NCBI RefSeq assembly: GCF_009498235.1
Contig: NZ_CP044205.1
Coordinates: 739,716 to 803,715 of the forward strand
Direction of reading: 5' to 3'
Source: Candidatus Methylospira mobilis
Lineage (GTDB): Bacteria > Pseudomonadota > Gammaproteobacteria > Methylococcales > Methylococcaceae
DNA: 64,000 nt
Position numbers and translations under genes: made by a program. This document shows positions 35,246 to 44,880 of the stretch, in pieces (positions within the stretch are counted from its first letter, which is position 1; each line of letters begins with the position of its first letter). The notes beneath the pieces are model-generated. The model ran no database searches, had not been told where the DNA came from, and was given only the letters and a program-made list of their open reading frames with translations.

Positions 35246-36709
35246 TCAAAAATCGGAAGTCAGGATGGCGTCGGTGCGGCGGCAAATCTCGCGCGCATAG
35301 TCGGTCCATAGCCCCTCGCCCCAGTAACGGAAGCAGCTGGTCTGGGAGCACAGCAGATGGAACAGCGCGTTGCGGTAACGCGCATCCGAAGCCGGGACAC
35401 CGGACGCGATGACTTTGTCGTAGAAGCGCGCGCTGACTTCTTCCATCGGTTTGAGGACGTTATCGTAACCCTTGACCCAGGACAGGTTGCCGGTCCAGCT
35501 GCCTCCGTCCATGTGAAACTGGTGATGTTGCTGTCTGATATCGGCTATGACTTCTCCGAGCCGAGCCACTCCGTCTCCCGGCTTCATCCGATCCCAGATC
35601 AGCTTCTGGAATATGGGTTGGATGACCGGAAAATCCTTTTCGCTCAAGCCCAGCGTGAACAGATACTCCAGGTATTCGGTCGCATTGACGGCGGGTGTTG
35701 CGCTGTGACTGCTCTCGCGTATCGCGTCCATGAACTTGGGCGGAAACTCGTTCATCATTACGCCGCCGTTCTCGCCGTCGGCGATTTGCGTGACCAGCGG
35801 CGGCACCTGATGGCCTCCCAGATCGACGCGCGCCAGGCCGAGCGCTTCGTAGTAAGGCTGCATCTGCGCGACCAGCTTGGTGTCCGAGCCTTGTGTTTTG
35901 ACGATGGCGATGATGCTGACGGTTTCGCCCCTGGAGTTGGTGCATACCAGGCGATGCGGCAGGTGAGGACGGCGCGGATGCGCGCCGTCCTCCGGATGCT
36001 CCACTGTGTGTTCCTGCACCAGCACCCATTGGTAGCCGCAGTCGACCAGCGTTTTCACGAATTCGTATGCTACGTCCGGGTGGTTGGGCAGCGCCATTTC
36101 CGACGGAGAGAAACCGCGCACGCGCGCCAGCGCATCCAGGCCGAAGATGGCGGCGAAATGATGCTGCCATGCGCGCACATGCAGACGGAAGTCCTGCACC
36201 GGCGTGGAGGGCGCGACCGCATGACCCCACGGCGCTCCCAGCCATTCCACGCAATGGCGGTAATCGGGGTTGCAGGTAATGGTTTTCAGGCTGTCGAAAA
36301 CATCGTTCAGTCCCATTTTGCGCAGGCCATGGAACAGCACACCGGAGTATTCCAGCATGATGCGCGGCTGTTTGCCTTCGTGCACCAGTTGCGACAGAAA
36401 TTCTCCCATGCGCTTGTAACACTGGTGGAACACCGAAGCGTTATGATTGTCGCCGATGCCGGGATTTTCCATCATGTACTGCAGGTTGCTGATGATCTCC
36501 GCAGTGCGCAGGTCGCCTCCGCCTGCCGGGATCAACGGCTGCTGCATGTGCAGCGCGTTGGCGTATGCGCTTTTGACGCGGCTGAAATCGATCCCGCTTT
36601 CCGGCAGAAATACCGGACGTCCTTTGGTTTCGGCAATGGCCTTGGCAATATCGGCTTCGCTGCCGCAGATATTGGGTAAACCGTCTATATATTCCGCCAG
36701 TTGAGTCAT
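35246..36709 (-). CDS. GH57-family glycoside hydrolase-like protein (487 residues)
   Basis: Motifs fit GH57: ALHMQQPLIP resembles motif 1 (HMHQP), GFSPSEMALP resembles the nucleophile region (Glu), and IADGENGGVMMNEFP resembles the late conserved Asp-Gly-Glu region. A helical C-terminal part contains CSQTSCFRYWGEG, typical of GH57. An AGGAGAAGG ribosome-binding site precedes the ATG. Likely an alpha-glucan-acting enzyme, since it sits between glgB and glgA; amylase, transferase or branching activity cannot be told apart from sequence alone. Confidence 0.75.
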   Translation of the reverse strand: MTQLAEYIDGLPNICGSEADIAKAIAETKGRPVFLPESGIDFSRVKSAYANALHMQQPLIPAGGGDLRTAEIISNLQYMMENPGIGDNHNASVFHQCYKRMGEFLSQLVHEGKQPRIMLEYSGVLFHGLRKMGLNDVFDSLKTITCNPDYRHCVEWLGAPWGHAVAPSTPVQDFRLHVRAWQHHFAAIFGLDALARVRGFSPSEMALPNHPDVAYEFVKTLVDCGYQWVLVQEHTVEHPEDGAHPRRPHLPHRLVCTNSRGETVSIIAIVKTQGSDTKLVAQMQPYYEALGLARVDLGGHQVPPLVTQIADGENGGVMMNEFPPKFMDAIRESSHSATPAVNATEYLEYLFTLGLSEKDFPVIQPIFQKLIWDRMKPGDGVARLGEVIADIRQQHHQFHMDGGSWTGNLSWVKGYDNVLKPMEEVSARFYDKVIASGVPASDARYRNALFHLLCSQTSCFRYWGEGLWTDYAREICRRTDAILTSDF

Positions 36710-36742
36710 GGAACCTTCTCCTTGTGTTGGATATCGGGGGAA

Positions 36743-38215
36743 TTACTTGTCGCGAATATATTCATAAATGTTTACATAATCCTTGCCGGGCTGGTTCCAC
36801 GAGTAGTCATAGCGCATGCCGTTGATCGCCAGTTCGTGGAACTGCTCGGGTTCATTGAACCATAAGCCGATGGCGCGATCCATCGCCGACTCTATGGCCA
36901 GGTTGTCGGTCTGATGGAAAACAAAGCCGTTACGTTCCTGTCTGGGGCGTTCGGAAAAATCCCAGTCGAATACGGTATCGATCAGCCCGCCTACTGCGCG
37001 CACGATAGGCACCGTCCCGTAGCGCAGCGCGATCATCTGGGTAAGACCGCAGGGCTCGAACAGGCTGGGAACCACCAGCATGTCGGCGCCGGCGTAGATC
37101 AAATGCGCCAGCTCTTCGTTATAGCCGATTTCCAGGTGACAATCGGGATTATCGTTGAGATGGTGCTTGATGGCCCAGAAGTCCGCGTTGATGCCGGATT
37201 CCGGACTGGAACCGAGCAGTACGAATTGGGCGTTCCTGTGCAGCGCATGAAAAATGGCATGGCGGATCAACGGCACGCCTTTCTGCGGGTCCAGCCGGCC
37301 GACATAGGCGACGATGGGTTTGTAGGCATCGCGCAGCAACATGCGCTGGCGCAAGGCTTCCTTGGTTTTGTATTTATTGCTTATATCGCCGGCGCTGTAA
37401 TGATAGGGGATATGCGGGTCGCTTTCCGGATTCCACATATCGTAATCCAGCCCGTTCAATATGCCGCCAAAATGGCTTTGGTGCTGGTGCAGCACATGAC
37501 CCAGGCCGTAGCCCCAGTCGCTATGGCGTACCTCCCAGGCGTGAGACGGTGAAACAGTGGTGACGAAATTGGCGTAGACCACCGCTCCTTTCATGAAGTT
37601 GATCGCGCTGTGGTTGAAATCGTCGCCCATGCGATCGCGCTGGAAATAATACTCGGGCCGTCCCAGGCCGGTAAGCCAAAGTATATTCGCTCCGGCGATG
37701 CCCTGATGCTTGAAATTGTGGATGGTATGGCAGGCCCGGCTGTGCCACATTCCTATGTGCTGATAGATTTCATAGAGCATGACCGGAACCAGCGCGGTTT
37801 GCCAGTCGTGGGTGTGAATCACATCCGGGCGCTTACCGGATTTCAGCATAAACTCCAGTGCGGCCTTGGAAAAGAACGCAAAACGCACGTGCTCGTCAGG
37901 AAAACCGTAATAAGCGCCGCGATTGAAAAAGTTTTCCGGCGAATGCGGCTCGATAAAAAAGCATTTGCGACCATGTACGAAACCGAACCAAACCGTACAG
38001 GATATATGGTAGTTAAACCATGGCACCAGCAGATTTTCATAGCATTTCTGCAAACCCCAAATGTGGTCGTAGCGCATGCAATCATACTTGGGCAATATGA
38101 TTTCCACGGAGTGACCGCGAATTTCAAGTTCGCGGGTTAATCCAAATACGACATCTCCCAACCCGCCTACTTTGGCTACCGGCGCGCATTCGGAAGCAAT
38201 CATGACGATATACAT
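36743..38215 (-). CDS. glgA: Glycogen synthase (GT5)
   Basis: A 490-residue glucosyltransferase elongating alpha-1,4-glucan. N-terminal SECAPVAKVGGLGDV contains the K-x-G-G-L nucleotide-sugar motif; the C-terminal domain has VAYVGRLDPQKG and VVPSLFEPCGLTQMIALRYG with the conserved Glu. Start chosen at the ATG at 38215 after GAGGTAGAG; a GTG one codon upstream is possible. ADP-glucose synthase (glgC) is not in this window. Confidence 0.93.
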   Translation of the reverse strand: MYIVMIASECAPVAKVGGLGDVVFGLTRELEIRGHSVEIILPKYDCMRYDHIWGLQKCYENLLVPWFNYHISCTVWFGFVHGRKCFFIEPHSPENFFNRGAYYGFPDEHVRFAFFSKAALEFMLKSGKRPDVIHTHDWQTALVPVMLYEIYQHIGMWHSRACHTIHNFKHQGIAGANILWLTGLGRPEYYFQRDRMGDDFNHSAINFMKGAVVYANFVTTVSPSHAWEVRHSDWGYGLGHVLHQHQSHFGGILNGLDYDMWNPESDPHIPYHYSAGDISNKYKTKEALRQRMLLRDAYKPIVAYVGRLDPQKGVPLIRHAIFHALHRNAQFVLLGSSPESGINADFWAIKHHLNDNPDCHLEIGYNEELAHLIYAGADMLVVPSLFEPCGLTQMIALRYGTVPIVRAVGGLIDTVFDWDFSERPRQERNGFVFHQTDNLAIESAMDRAIGLWFNEPEQFHELAINGMRYDYSWNQPGKDYVNIYEYIRDK

Positions 38216-38285
38216 CACTCTACCTCACAGGTTTTATAATTCCATATTATCAGCGGCAGGGCGCGCGGCGCGCGCCTTGTGGGAT

Positions 38286-39494
38286 TCAGTCCCGCAAAGT
38301 ACGCAGTGCGTATCCCGCAGGCCTGTTTTTTAAAGTTTGTCGGGCTTTCTCAAGATGGGCCAGGCTGTCGTCCATCTGTTGATGAGCGCGCGGCAGCCAC
38401 GCCTCACCCCAGAAGTAGTGACAACTGGTTTGCGCGCGCAGCAAGAGCCAGCGCGCCTGTTCGAGCAGTTCATGCGCTTCCCTCTCCTGTTTATTGGCTT
38501 GTTTTTGTACGTCCTGTACGGCATTGCTCACTGTCTCCACTCTGAGCAGCGCTTCTTTTTGCGCCTGGGAGCCGGTCCATTGTAGAAAGTCGCGGCCGTG
38601 ATGCCAACCGGTATTCCATGCGCCGGTGTTTACCCTGACTTCGCCGCTGACGCCATAACGGTCCAGATAGTCGTCGATAAACGTCGGGCGTATCGCGCCG
38701 CCGGAACGGGTGTAATCCATCAGGCTTCGGTAAAACCCCCAGAAATTGGCCTGAGGCTGCCAGTTGCGGAACCATCCGCCATTGTCGCCGTCGGTGGCGG
38801 TTGTGACCAGCGGTTCAAAATCGCAGCCCTGTGTGCGCGCAGCCGTTTCCCTGGTAAACCAGTCCAGATCCATGCCGGATTCCTGGGCATTGGATAAATC
38901 CCGGTCCCGCACCACGACGATGATTTCGGCATCGCCGTAGCGGGCGACATGAGGCCGGTAGCGCAGTTCCTGCCATGTCATCGGCGTAACCGCTTCCACA
39001 TACTCGCTGTCCACCAGCACATAGCGATATCCGGCGCGCTGCAGCAGCGGGATCAGTTCCATGCTGAAGCCCATCTCCGGCGGCCAGAAGCCCTGAAACT
39101 GGTCGCGCCAGAACAGGTGGCGGCCTATTCCCTGCCAGCGGCGTATCTGTTCCTCGCGATCGGCTTCCGGGATCAGCGGCAATACCGGGTGATAATATCC
39201 GGTGCCCAAGATCCGGAAAATGGAAAGGTTTTGAAAATACCAGAGCAGGGATCCGCAGTCGACCACGCCGTACATGCGGCTCTGGAAATCGAGATCCGAG
39301 AGCGTTTCCAGCAGGGTGCCTGACAACGACAGATGGACCCTGCCGACATCCTCGTATCCCCACAGCGAGCGAGGAATGCGATCCATGGCTTCCAGTACTT
39401 CCCGCGTTTCCCATGGCTGGTAAGTCAGCAGTTCATCCAGGTTTCCCGCAGGTTGATGAAGGTTCAGTACTAACGCGTGGTGGATAGTGTGCAT
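38286..39494 (-). CDS. GH57-family glycoside hydrolase-like protein (402 residues)
   Basis: Shows GH57 motif 1 (ALVLNLHQPAGN), a catalytic-region motif GFWPPEMGFS, VLVDSEY, and TTATDGDNGGWF. The C-terminal helical region again has the TSCHYFWGEAW signature shared with the 487-residue neighbour (TSCFRYWGEG), so the two are distant paralogues. Likely acts on glycogen or maltodextrin. First gene of the cluster on the minus strand. Confidence 0.78.
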   Translation of the reverse strand: MHTIHHALVLNLHQPAGNLDELLTYQPWETREVLEAMDRIPRSLWGYEDVGRVHLSLSGTLLETLSDLDFQSRMYGVVDCGSLLWYFQNLSIFRILGTGYYHPVLPLIPEADREEQIRRWQGIGRHLFWRDQFQGFWPPEMGFSMELIPLLQRAGYRYVLVDSEYVEAVTPMTWQELRYRPHVARYGDAEIIVVVRDRDLSNAQESGMDLDWFTRETAARTQGCDFEPLVTTATDGDNGGWFRNWQPQANFWGFYRSLMDYTRSGGAIRPTFIDDYLDRYGVSGEVRVNTGAWNTGWHHGRDFLQWTGSQAQKEALLRVETVSNAVQDVQKQANKQEREAHELLEQARWLLLRAQTSCHYFWGEAWLPRAHQQMDDSLAHLEKARQTLKNRPAGYALRTLRD

Positions 39495-39661
39495 ACGTTG
39501 CTTCCTCGAGTCCGTGATCTACAATTCGATTGGGCATGATAATAACCGATTATGACCGTTCTATAACTATCCAGTATTCATCCGGGGCATCAAAAGCGAC
39601 CGGTGTTCAGGCCGGGAGGGATGGACTCTGACTGTGCGGTGCAGTATGTCTATAAAAGTTA

Positions 39662-39783
39662 CCTGATTAGCACTGAAGTTCACTGACAGTTGGCACAGCC
39701 CGGAATCTCGCCCGGGAACGCTGGCAGTTTCCGGTTTATTTCCACTGACGATAGGCTTCTTGTGAAGATTAGTGCTAATCAGG
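39662..39783. repeat. 122-bp element bounded by 13-bp inverted repeats
   Basis: CCTGATTAGCACT (39662-39674) and its exact complement AGTGCTAATCAGG (39771-39783), with partial pairing extending inward (GAAGTTCAC against GTGAAGATT). It lies in the 419-bp gap between the GH57 gene and the next plus-strand gene. The rest of that gap holds no recognisable gene. Could be a small MITE or a structured leader. Confidence 0.5.
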
Positions 39784-39913
39784 GAAATTATGATGCATGT
39801 AATCGGGCAAACCGGCGATGATAATGGGCGTTCCCGTATGGGTAACCTTGACAAAATACCGCGCATAAGCGCTTATATATCCGCGTTGATCACAAAAAGC
39901 AAAATAACCCGAC

Positions 39914-40234
39914 ATGAGCCTGAATATCGATCAGTTTACAGAATCCGAACTCGTTGACCTCAACCACAGAATTGTGAAACCCCAGCGTTTTCTTCGGCAA
40001 ATGCGAGCGCATGCCAGTATGCTGAAATTCTCGATTGGCGCTCAGGTCTGTTTTGAGACGGACGATTTACGCACTACCACCGGAACGCTCATCCGCTATA
40101 ACAAAAAAACGGTTTCGCTGGTAACCAACGATGGTCATCGCTGGAATGTCTCGCCGAGCCTATTGCGTCTGGTCGAACCGCGCGACATCACGCCCGTTGC
40201 TGATGTGCAAGCCAGGAATATTCTGCAAAAGTGA
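39914..40234 (+). CDS. Conserved hypothetical protein, 106 residues
   Basis: Small soluble protein. The N-terminal helix contains DLNHRIVKPQRFLRQMRAH; a small barrel-like part follows (FSIGAQVCFETDD, GTLIRYNKKTVSLVTNDGHRWNVSPSLLRLVE), reminiscent of KOW/SH3-like nucleic-acid-binding folds. I have seen similar proteins in many proteobacteria without known function. Monocistronic. Confidence 0.75.
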   Translation: MSLNIDQFTESELVDLNHRIVKPQRFLRQMRAHASMLKFSIGAQVCFETDDLRTTTGTLIRYNKKTVSLVTNDGHRWNVSPSLLRLVEPRDITPVADVQARNILQK

Positions 40235-40634
40235 GGTTCCCTCGTTTTTTCGTCTTCCAAGGGCGTCCCACTGGCGATTCAGTGATTTACCCCGGCAACG
40301 ACTTATCAGCCGTATTTGATAATGAAGGAAAATGGCCGTTCGAACACAAAGACGGAACGCCATTGCTTAAAATACGGGCGCGCCGGAATTACTCGTTGAC
40401 TTCAATCTGTAGCGAACGGCTCGCCTCAGTCGTTTCGGAACATTCGGCCTGAAAGAACGGTATTTGACTATTGGATTTCACTGGCATGTAGGTTTGGGCT
40501 GGGATTCCGGGCTACTTTACTCATTTACGCAGAAATCGTTACACCTACCCCGTGTGCAATGCCGGTTTGGGGAGACTTTCGATTATCCTGCTATTCTGAA
40601 CGCGCTCAACGAATCCGGATAAGGGAACAGTATC
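40235..40634. other. Intergenic region
   Basis: 400 bp before the nitrilase-family gene. A 73-codon frame (40231-40452) overlaps the previous stop and has no family features. Nothing else recognised. Confidence 0.35.
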
Positions 40635-41699
40635 GTGATTATTCAGAGTTTCATCAGTAACAGCATTCCCGCCGATTTGCCGCATGTGCGCCTGGGGCTC
40701 TATCAGGGCTTCGGACCTGCAGGCGATATGGCGGCAATAGAGCATAACCTGGATGTGCTACGCGACGCTGCGGCCCAGGCCGGCGCCTATGGGGCGCACC
40801 TGCTGAGCTTCCCCGAACTGTTTCTGACCGGCTACAACGTGATGGACGCAGCTACGGCCCACGAGCTGGCCGAAAGAATTCAGCGCGAAGGCATCCTGGA
40901 GCAGGTGGCAGCCGCAGCCGAGGAGAATCGTCTCGCCATAATTTGCCCGTACCCGGAAGCGTCCACAGTGGCTGGAGAGCGCCGCTACTACGACAGCATC
41001 ATCGTCTACGGCCCGGATCGCAACGTTCTGAAAAATTACCGCAAAACGCATCTCTGGGGCGGCGATGAGCGCAACAACTGGTCGTTTGGTTATGTTTATC
41101 CAGAGGAAGGCGAGGCTTATACGGTCTTCGCAGTCAACGGCGTGGGCGTGGGCGTACTGAACTGCTACGAGGCCGAATTCCCCGAGCTTTCCCGCATCCT
41201 GGCTCTGAAAGGAGCGCAATTGCTGGTGATCCCCACCGCTGCCGATGATTTCATCATCCTGCGTAGCGGAGAAAAAACTAAAACTGCGTACCCTAATGTA
41301 GACTTTCTAATCCGCGCCAACGCCTATCAAAACGAGTTTTTTTGCGCCTACAGCAACCGGCGCGGATTGGAGGTTCTGGACGGCCAGGTAGTGGGAGGCT
41401 ATCTGGGCAACAGCTGTCTGGTGGATCCTCACGGCAACTTTCTGCTGCCCGAGATCAGCCTTCCTCCGGCCAGACCGGACAAACCCGGATCGGGCTGGAA
41501 TGATCAGATGCTGATGATCGCCGACTGCGTACCCGGCTACTATGGCCCCACTCACCCGGAAACCTGTATCCGCGACCGATCGATGTCCACCCATTACTTC
41601 ACTGATCGCCGCTGGAGTCTGTACGGCCAGCTTTCAGCAAAAACCTATGTGAATCAGGAGTCCGGCAAGACGCATATCTATCCTGAAACGCCCGAATGA
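40635..41699 (+). CDS. Nitrilase-superfamily carbon-nitrogen hydrolase
   Basis: A 354-residue amidohydrolase with the complete Glu-Lys-Cys triad: E61 (SFPELFLTGY), K136 (YRKTHLW) and C176 (LNCYEAEFPE). GTG start. These enzymes hydrolyse non-peptide amide bonds or nitriles. The gene lies 42 bp upstream of a glutamate-decarboxylase-like gene on the same strand, so the two may act in one amine/amide pathway. The exact substrate cannot be read from the sequence. Confidence 0.85.
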   Translation: MIIQSFISNSIPADLPHVRLGLYQGFGPAGDMAAIEHNLDVLRDAAAQAGAYGAHLLSFPELFLTGYNVMDAATAHELAERIQREGILEQVAAAAEENRLAIICPYPEASTVAGERRYYDSIIVYGPDRNVLKNYRKTHLWGGDERNNWSFGYVYPEEGEAYTVFAVNGVGVGVLNCYEAEFPELSRILALKGAQLLVIPTAADDFIILRSGEKTKTAYPNVDFLIRANAYQNEFFCAYSNRRGLEVLDGQVVGGYLGNSCLVDPHGNFLLPEISLPPARPDKPGSGWNDQMLMIADCVPGYYGPTHPETCIRDRSMSTHYFTDRRWSLYGQLSAKTYVNQESGKTHIYPETPE

Positions 41700-41741
41700 G
41701 TTGTGCACTCTCAACCGATTGTAATCATAGAAGAGTCGAAA

Positions 41742-43136
41742 ATGCTTATCGCCAAAAAAAACCAGAATGAATCCAACGCCATCTATGCGAGCCGCTACAT
41801 GTGCGAAGTGGCGCCTAAATACGATTTGCCGGATGAAGGCATGCCCGCCGGAACCGCCCAGCGCATCATTCTGGATGAGCTGAATCTGAACGGCAACCCG
41901 GCCTTGAATACCGCCAGTTTCGTGACTATCTGGATGGAACCCGAGGCTGACGATCTGTTGCAGAAAACCAGCAATATCAACTTCATCGACTTTCATGAAT
42001 ACCCCACCACGCTGGCGATTCATCAGCGGGTGGTGAATATGACGGCCGACATCCTGCATGCGCCCAGGGAAGTAGCAGGCGGAACGAGTGTGTCTGCGAT
42101 GGGAACTGCCACAGTAGGTTCTTCCGAGGCCATTATGCTGGGTCTGCTGGCCCATAAATGGAGCTGGAAGAAAAAGCGCGAAGCCGCCGGCCTGGATGCA
42201 TCCAGACCCAACGTGATCTTCGGAGCCGACGTGCATTCATGCTGGGAAAAGTTCGCTCTTTATTTCGACGTTGAACAACGCGTTATTCCACTGCGGCCCG
42301 GAAAGTATGTGATCGGCCCTGACGATGTGGAACCGCTGCTGGATGAGAGCACCATTGCTGTCGGCGTGGTGGTGGGGACGACCTTCACCGGTCAAAACGA
42401 CGACTTTGCAGGCATCAATGAACTGTTGATCAAGGTTAAGGCTGAGCAGGGCTGGGATATTCCGATGCATGTTGATGGGGCGTCGGGCGGATTCGTGATG
42501 GCGTTTGTCAATCCTGAGGTGGCCTGGGATTTTCGCCTGGAACAGGTGCGCTCCATCAATGTCAGTAATCACAAGTTCGGTCTGGTATATCCAGGCATGG
42601 GCAGCATAATTTTTCGGGATCAGACCTGCGTACCCGATGATCTGATATTCAAAATCAATTATCTGGGCGGCGAGATGCTCAATTACAGCCTGAACTTCTC
42701 CCGCTCCGCCTCCCAGGTTTATCTGCAGTACTACAACTTTCTGCGTTTGGGCCGAGCTGGTTATACCCGCATCATGACCAATATCATGAGTAACGCCCAC
42801 TATCTTGAAGAAAGGCTCATGGCGCTGGGACGTTTCGATTTGCTTACCGACCGCAACTATCTGCCGGTAGTGGTGCTGAAACTCAAGGACGACAACGCCT
42901 ATACGGTGTTCCAGATCTGCGAAGTGCTCCGCGAGCGCGGCTGGGCCGTGCCCGCTTATACCTTGCCGCCCGATGCCCAGGACATAGCGGTGATGCGCGT
43001 GGTGGTAAAAGAAAACTTCAGTCGCGATATGGCCGAGATGTTCTCCGAGGATGTGGAGCGCGCCTTGAAGCGCCTGGATGTGGATCAGCCCAATCACCGT
43101 CATCCAGGCAAGATAAAAAAACACCCTATCTGCTAA
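41742..43136 (+). CDS. Glutamate-decarboxylase-like PLP enzyme
   Basis: A 464-residue group II PLP decarboxylase. PLP contacts are visible in HVDGASGGFV and the Schiff-base lysine in NVSNHKFGLVYPG. N-terminal PKYDLPDEGMPAGTAQRIIL and SFVTIWMEPEADDLL are typical of bacterial GadA/GadB, which turn glutamate into GABA with proton uptake. ATG at 41742 follows AGAAGAG. No gadC antiporter is adjacent, so acid resistance is not obvious. Pairing with a nitrilase and position before fhc are notable. Confidence 0.85.
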   Translation: MLIAKKNQNESNAIYASRYMCEVAPKYDLPDEGMPAGTAQRIILDELNLNGNPALNTASFVTIWMEPEADDLLQKTSNINFIDFHEYPTTLAIHQRVVNMTADILHAPREVAGGTSVSAMGTATVGSSEAIMLGLLAHKWSWKKKREAAGLDASRPNVIFGADVHSCWEKFALYFDVEQRVIPLRPGKYVIGPDDVEPLLDESTIAVGVVVGTTFTGQNDDFAGINELLIKVKAEQGWDIPMHVDGASGGFVMAFVNPEVAWDFRLEQVRSINVSNHKFGLVYPGMGSIIFRDQTCVPDDLIFKINYLGGEMLNYSLNFSRSASQVYLQYYNFLRLGRAGYTRIMTNIMSNAHYLEERLMALGRFDLLTDRNYLPVVVLKLKDDNAYTVFQICEVLRERGWAVPAYTLPPDAQDIAVMRVVVKENFSRDMAEMFSEDVERALKRLDVDQPNHRHPGKIKKHPIC

Positions 43137-43589
43137 GGTCCTGTCCAGAATCAGCCTGAACAGTTTTTTGCAATAGCTCGGGAAAGGTCGGCCTTGATTT
43201 ATCGTTGCTGAGTTTCCTCAGCATCCTGTTCGATAATGGGCTGTACTTGGCATATGGTCAGAAATAACTTTGGGTTACGGTATCCGGGGTTAGGCGGATG
43301 CGCTATGTATATCCCCTCTTACCAGGTCATGCCAACCTGTTGCGTCTTGACTGGGGTAAGGGCCGGCGTCTTTTCCGGATGACGATACGCAGCCTTCCGC
43401 GGATGTCCTTTGCATGCTATTAGTTGATAGCGTAGCGCTTGAAAAGCGTCTGTTTATTCCCTATTCTTGTTGTACTCGATTATGGGGCTGGAGCGTAGAA
43501 TCTGGCCGTCAAGATCATAAACATTCGATGCTGTTGATTTACTGGCATAAATCGGCGGCAACGGCGATTACACCCCGAGGGGGCAGGGT
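43137..43589. other. Intergenic region carrying the fhc operon promoter
   Basis: 453 bp with no recognised gene. It should contain the promoter of fhcBADC, but no confident -35/-10 pair was identified. A short GGCGGATGCGCTATG phrase near 43289 resembles part of a hairpin at about 62396-62470. Confidence 0.4.
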
Positions 43590-44873
43590 ATGGTGGAAAC
43601 TAACACGCGGGTTTTGGAAAATGTTCCCAGCCCGTTTTGCGGTATTGCTTCAGACGATCTGACCATACAAGTCAGCGGCAATACCCTGAAGGTGCTGGAG
43701 AACGGCGACAGCATCACGGTTGCCGGTTTCGAGCAGCCGCTGACGGATACGCAGCCGCGTGTTGCCGGTAAGGACGTAACGCTGCAGGAGGCGGTATCTG
43801 CCGTGGCGGGCTTGCTGAAAGCGGCGCGGCTGCCGGTGTTCAGCGGTTTCGGCACCGATGTGAACGATACGCGCGCCGCGCTTTCGCTTGCGGATCGCAG
43901 CGGCGCGGTTCTGGATCAGGCGCGCTCGGAAGGCGGCCTGCGCAACTTGCTGGTGCTGGCCGATTCCGGTTGGTTTGCCACCACGCTGGGCGAGCTGAAA
44001 AACCGCGTCGAAGTGCTGGTGGTTTTTGGCAGCGATATCGAAAGCGATTTTCCGCGTTTCTACGAACGCTTTATCTGGCCGCAGGAAACGCTGTTCGGTC
44101 AGGATGCCGGCAAGCGCGAAATCATCTATATCGGACGCGCGCCTTCAGGCGAAGCTTCTACTGCGCCGGATGGCCGCAAGCCCGTGGTATTGCCTTGCGC
44201 GTTGGAGGATTTACCGGCTGTCGCCGCAGCATTCAACGCTTTGACTCACGGCGCCCGTCTGCAGGCCACTCATGTCGGCGGTATCGCTGTTGCGGATCTG
44301 GCCGCAGTGCTGGAAAGGGTAAAGCAGGCTCACTACAGCGTTTTTACCTGGGCGGCGGGACATCTGGCTTACGCGCATGCCGATCTGACCGTTCAGCAAT
44401 TATCCGCAGCAGTGGTTGCGCTCAATGCCGGCGGGCTGACGCGCTCCGCGATTCTGCCGCTCGGCGGGCAGGACGGCGACAGAACGGCGAGTCAGGTCTT
44501 TGCATGGCAAAGCGGCTACCCGACGCGCATCAGCTATGCGCGCGGCTATCCCGAGTACGATCCTTACCATTTTTCCGTAGCTCGTCTCCTGCAAAGCGGC
44601 GAAGCCGATGTACTGATATGGATTTCCACGCTCAACGCGCGCCTGGCGCCGCCGGCAACCCATATTCCCACCGTAGTGATAGGCCGCTCCGGCATGCGCT
44701 TCGAGCGTGAACCGGATGTGTACATCCCCGTTTCCACGCCCGGAATCGACCATGCCGGGCATATGTATCGTTGCGATAACGTCGTATGCCTGCCGTTGCA
44801 CAAATTGCGCGATTCCAATTTACCGACAGGCTCTGCGGTGCTGGCGGCGATAGAAAAGGCTTTAGAGGAGTAA
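43590..44873 (+). CDS. fhcB: Formyltransferase/hydrolase complex subunit B
   Basis: A 427-residue relative of the catalytic subunit FwdB/FmdB of formylmethanofuran dehydrogenase. It keeps the molybdopterin-oxidoreductase fold (IRNLLVLADSG-like and LPLGGQDGDRTASQV segments), but the N-terminal motif is PFCGIASDDL with a single Cys, so the 4Fe-4S ligands are absent. This fits the methylotroph Fhc complex, which hydrolyses rather than oxidises the formyl group. GAGGGGG ribosome-binding site. First gene of fhcBADC. Confidence 0.88.
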   Translation: MVETNTRVLENVPSPFCGIASDDLTIQVSGNTLKVLENGDSITVAGFEQPLTDTQPRVAGKDVTLQEAVSAVAGLLKAARLPVFSGFGTDVNDTRAALSLADRSGAVLDQARSEGGLRNLLVLADSGWFATTLGELKNRVEVLVVFGSDIESDFPRFYERFIWPQETLFGQDAGKREIIYIGRAPSGEASTAPDGRKPVVLPCALEDLPAVAAAFNALTHGARLQATHVGGIAVADLAAVLERVKQAHYSVFTWAAGHLAYAHADLTVQQLSAAVVALNAGGLTRSAILPLGGQDGDRTASQVFAWQSGYPTRISYARGYPEYDPYHFSVARLLQSGEADVLIWISTLNARLAPPATHIPTVVIGRSGMRFEREPDVYIPVSTPGIDHAGHMYRCDNVVCLPLHKLRDSNLPTGSAVLAAIEKALEE

Positions 44874-44880
44874 CCCGTAA

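Noticed and set aside
35357-36679. Long 440-codon open frame on the plus strand opposite the GH57 gene
   Set aside because: It is the antisense shadow of a GC-rich gene that has clear GH57 motifs and a ribosome-binding site; the antisense product has no recognisable domain.
41742-43136. Reading the PLP decarboxylase as MfnA (tyrosine decarboxylase of methanofuran synthesis)
   Set aside because: The N-terminus and active-site segments match bacterial GadA/GadB, and methylotroph methylofuran is reported to contain tyrosine rather than tyramine, so the step is not needed.
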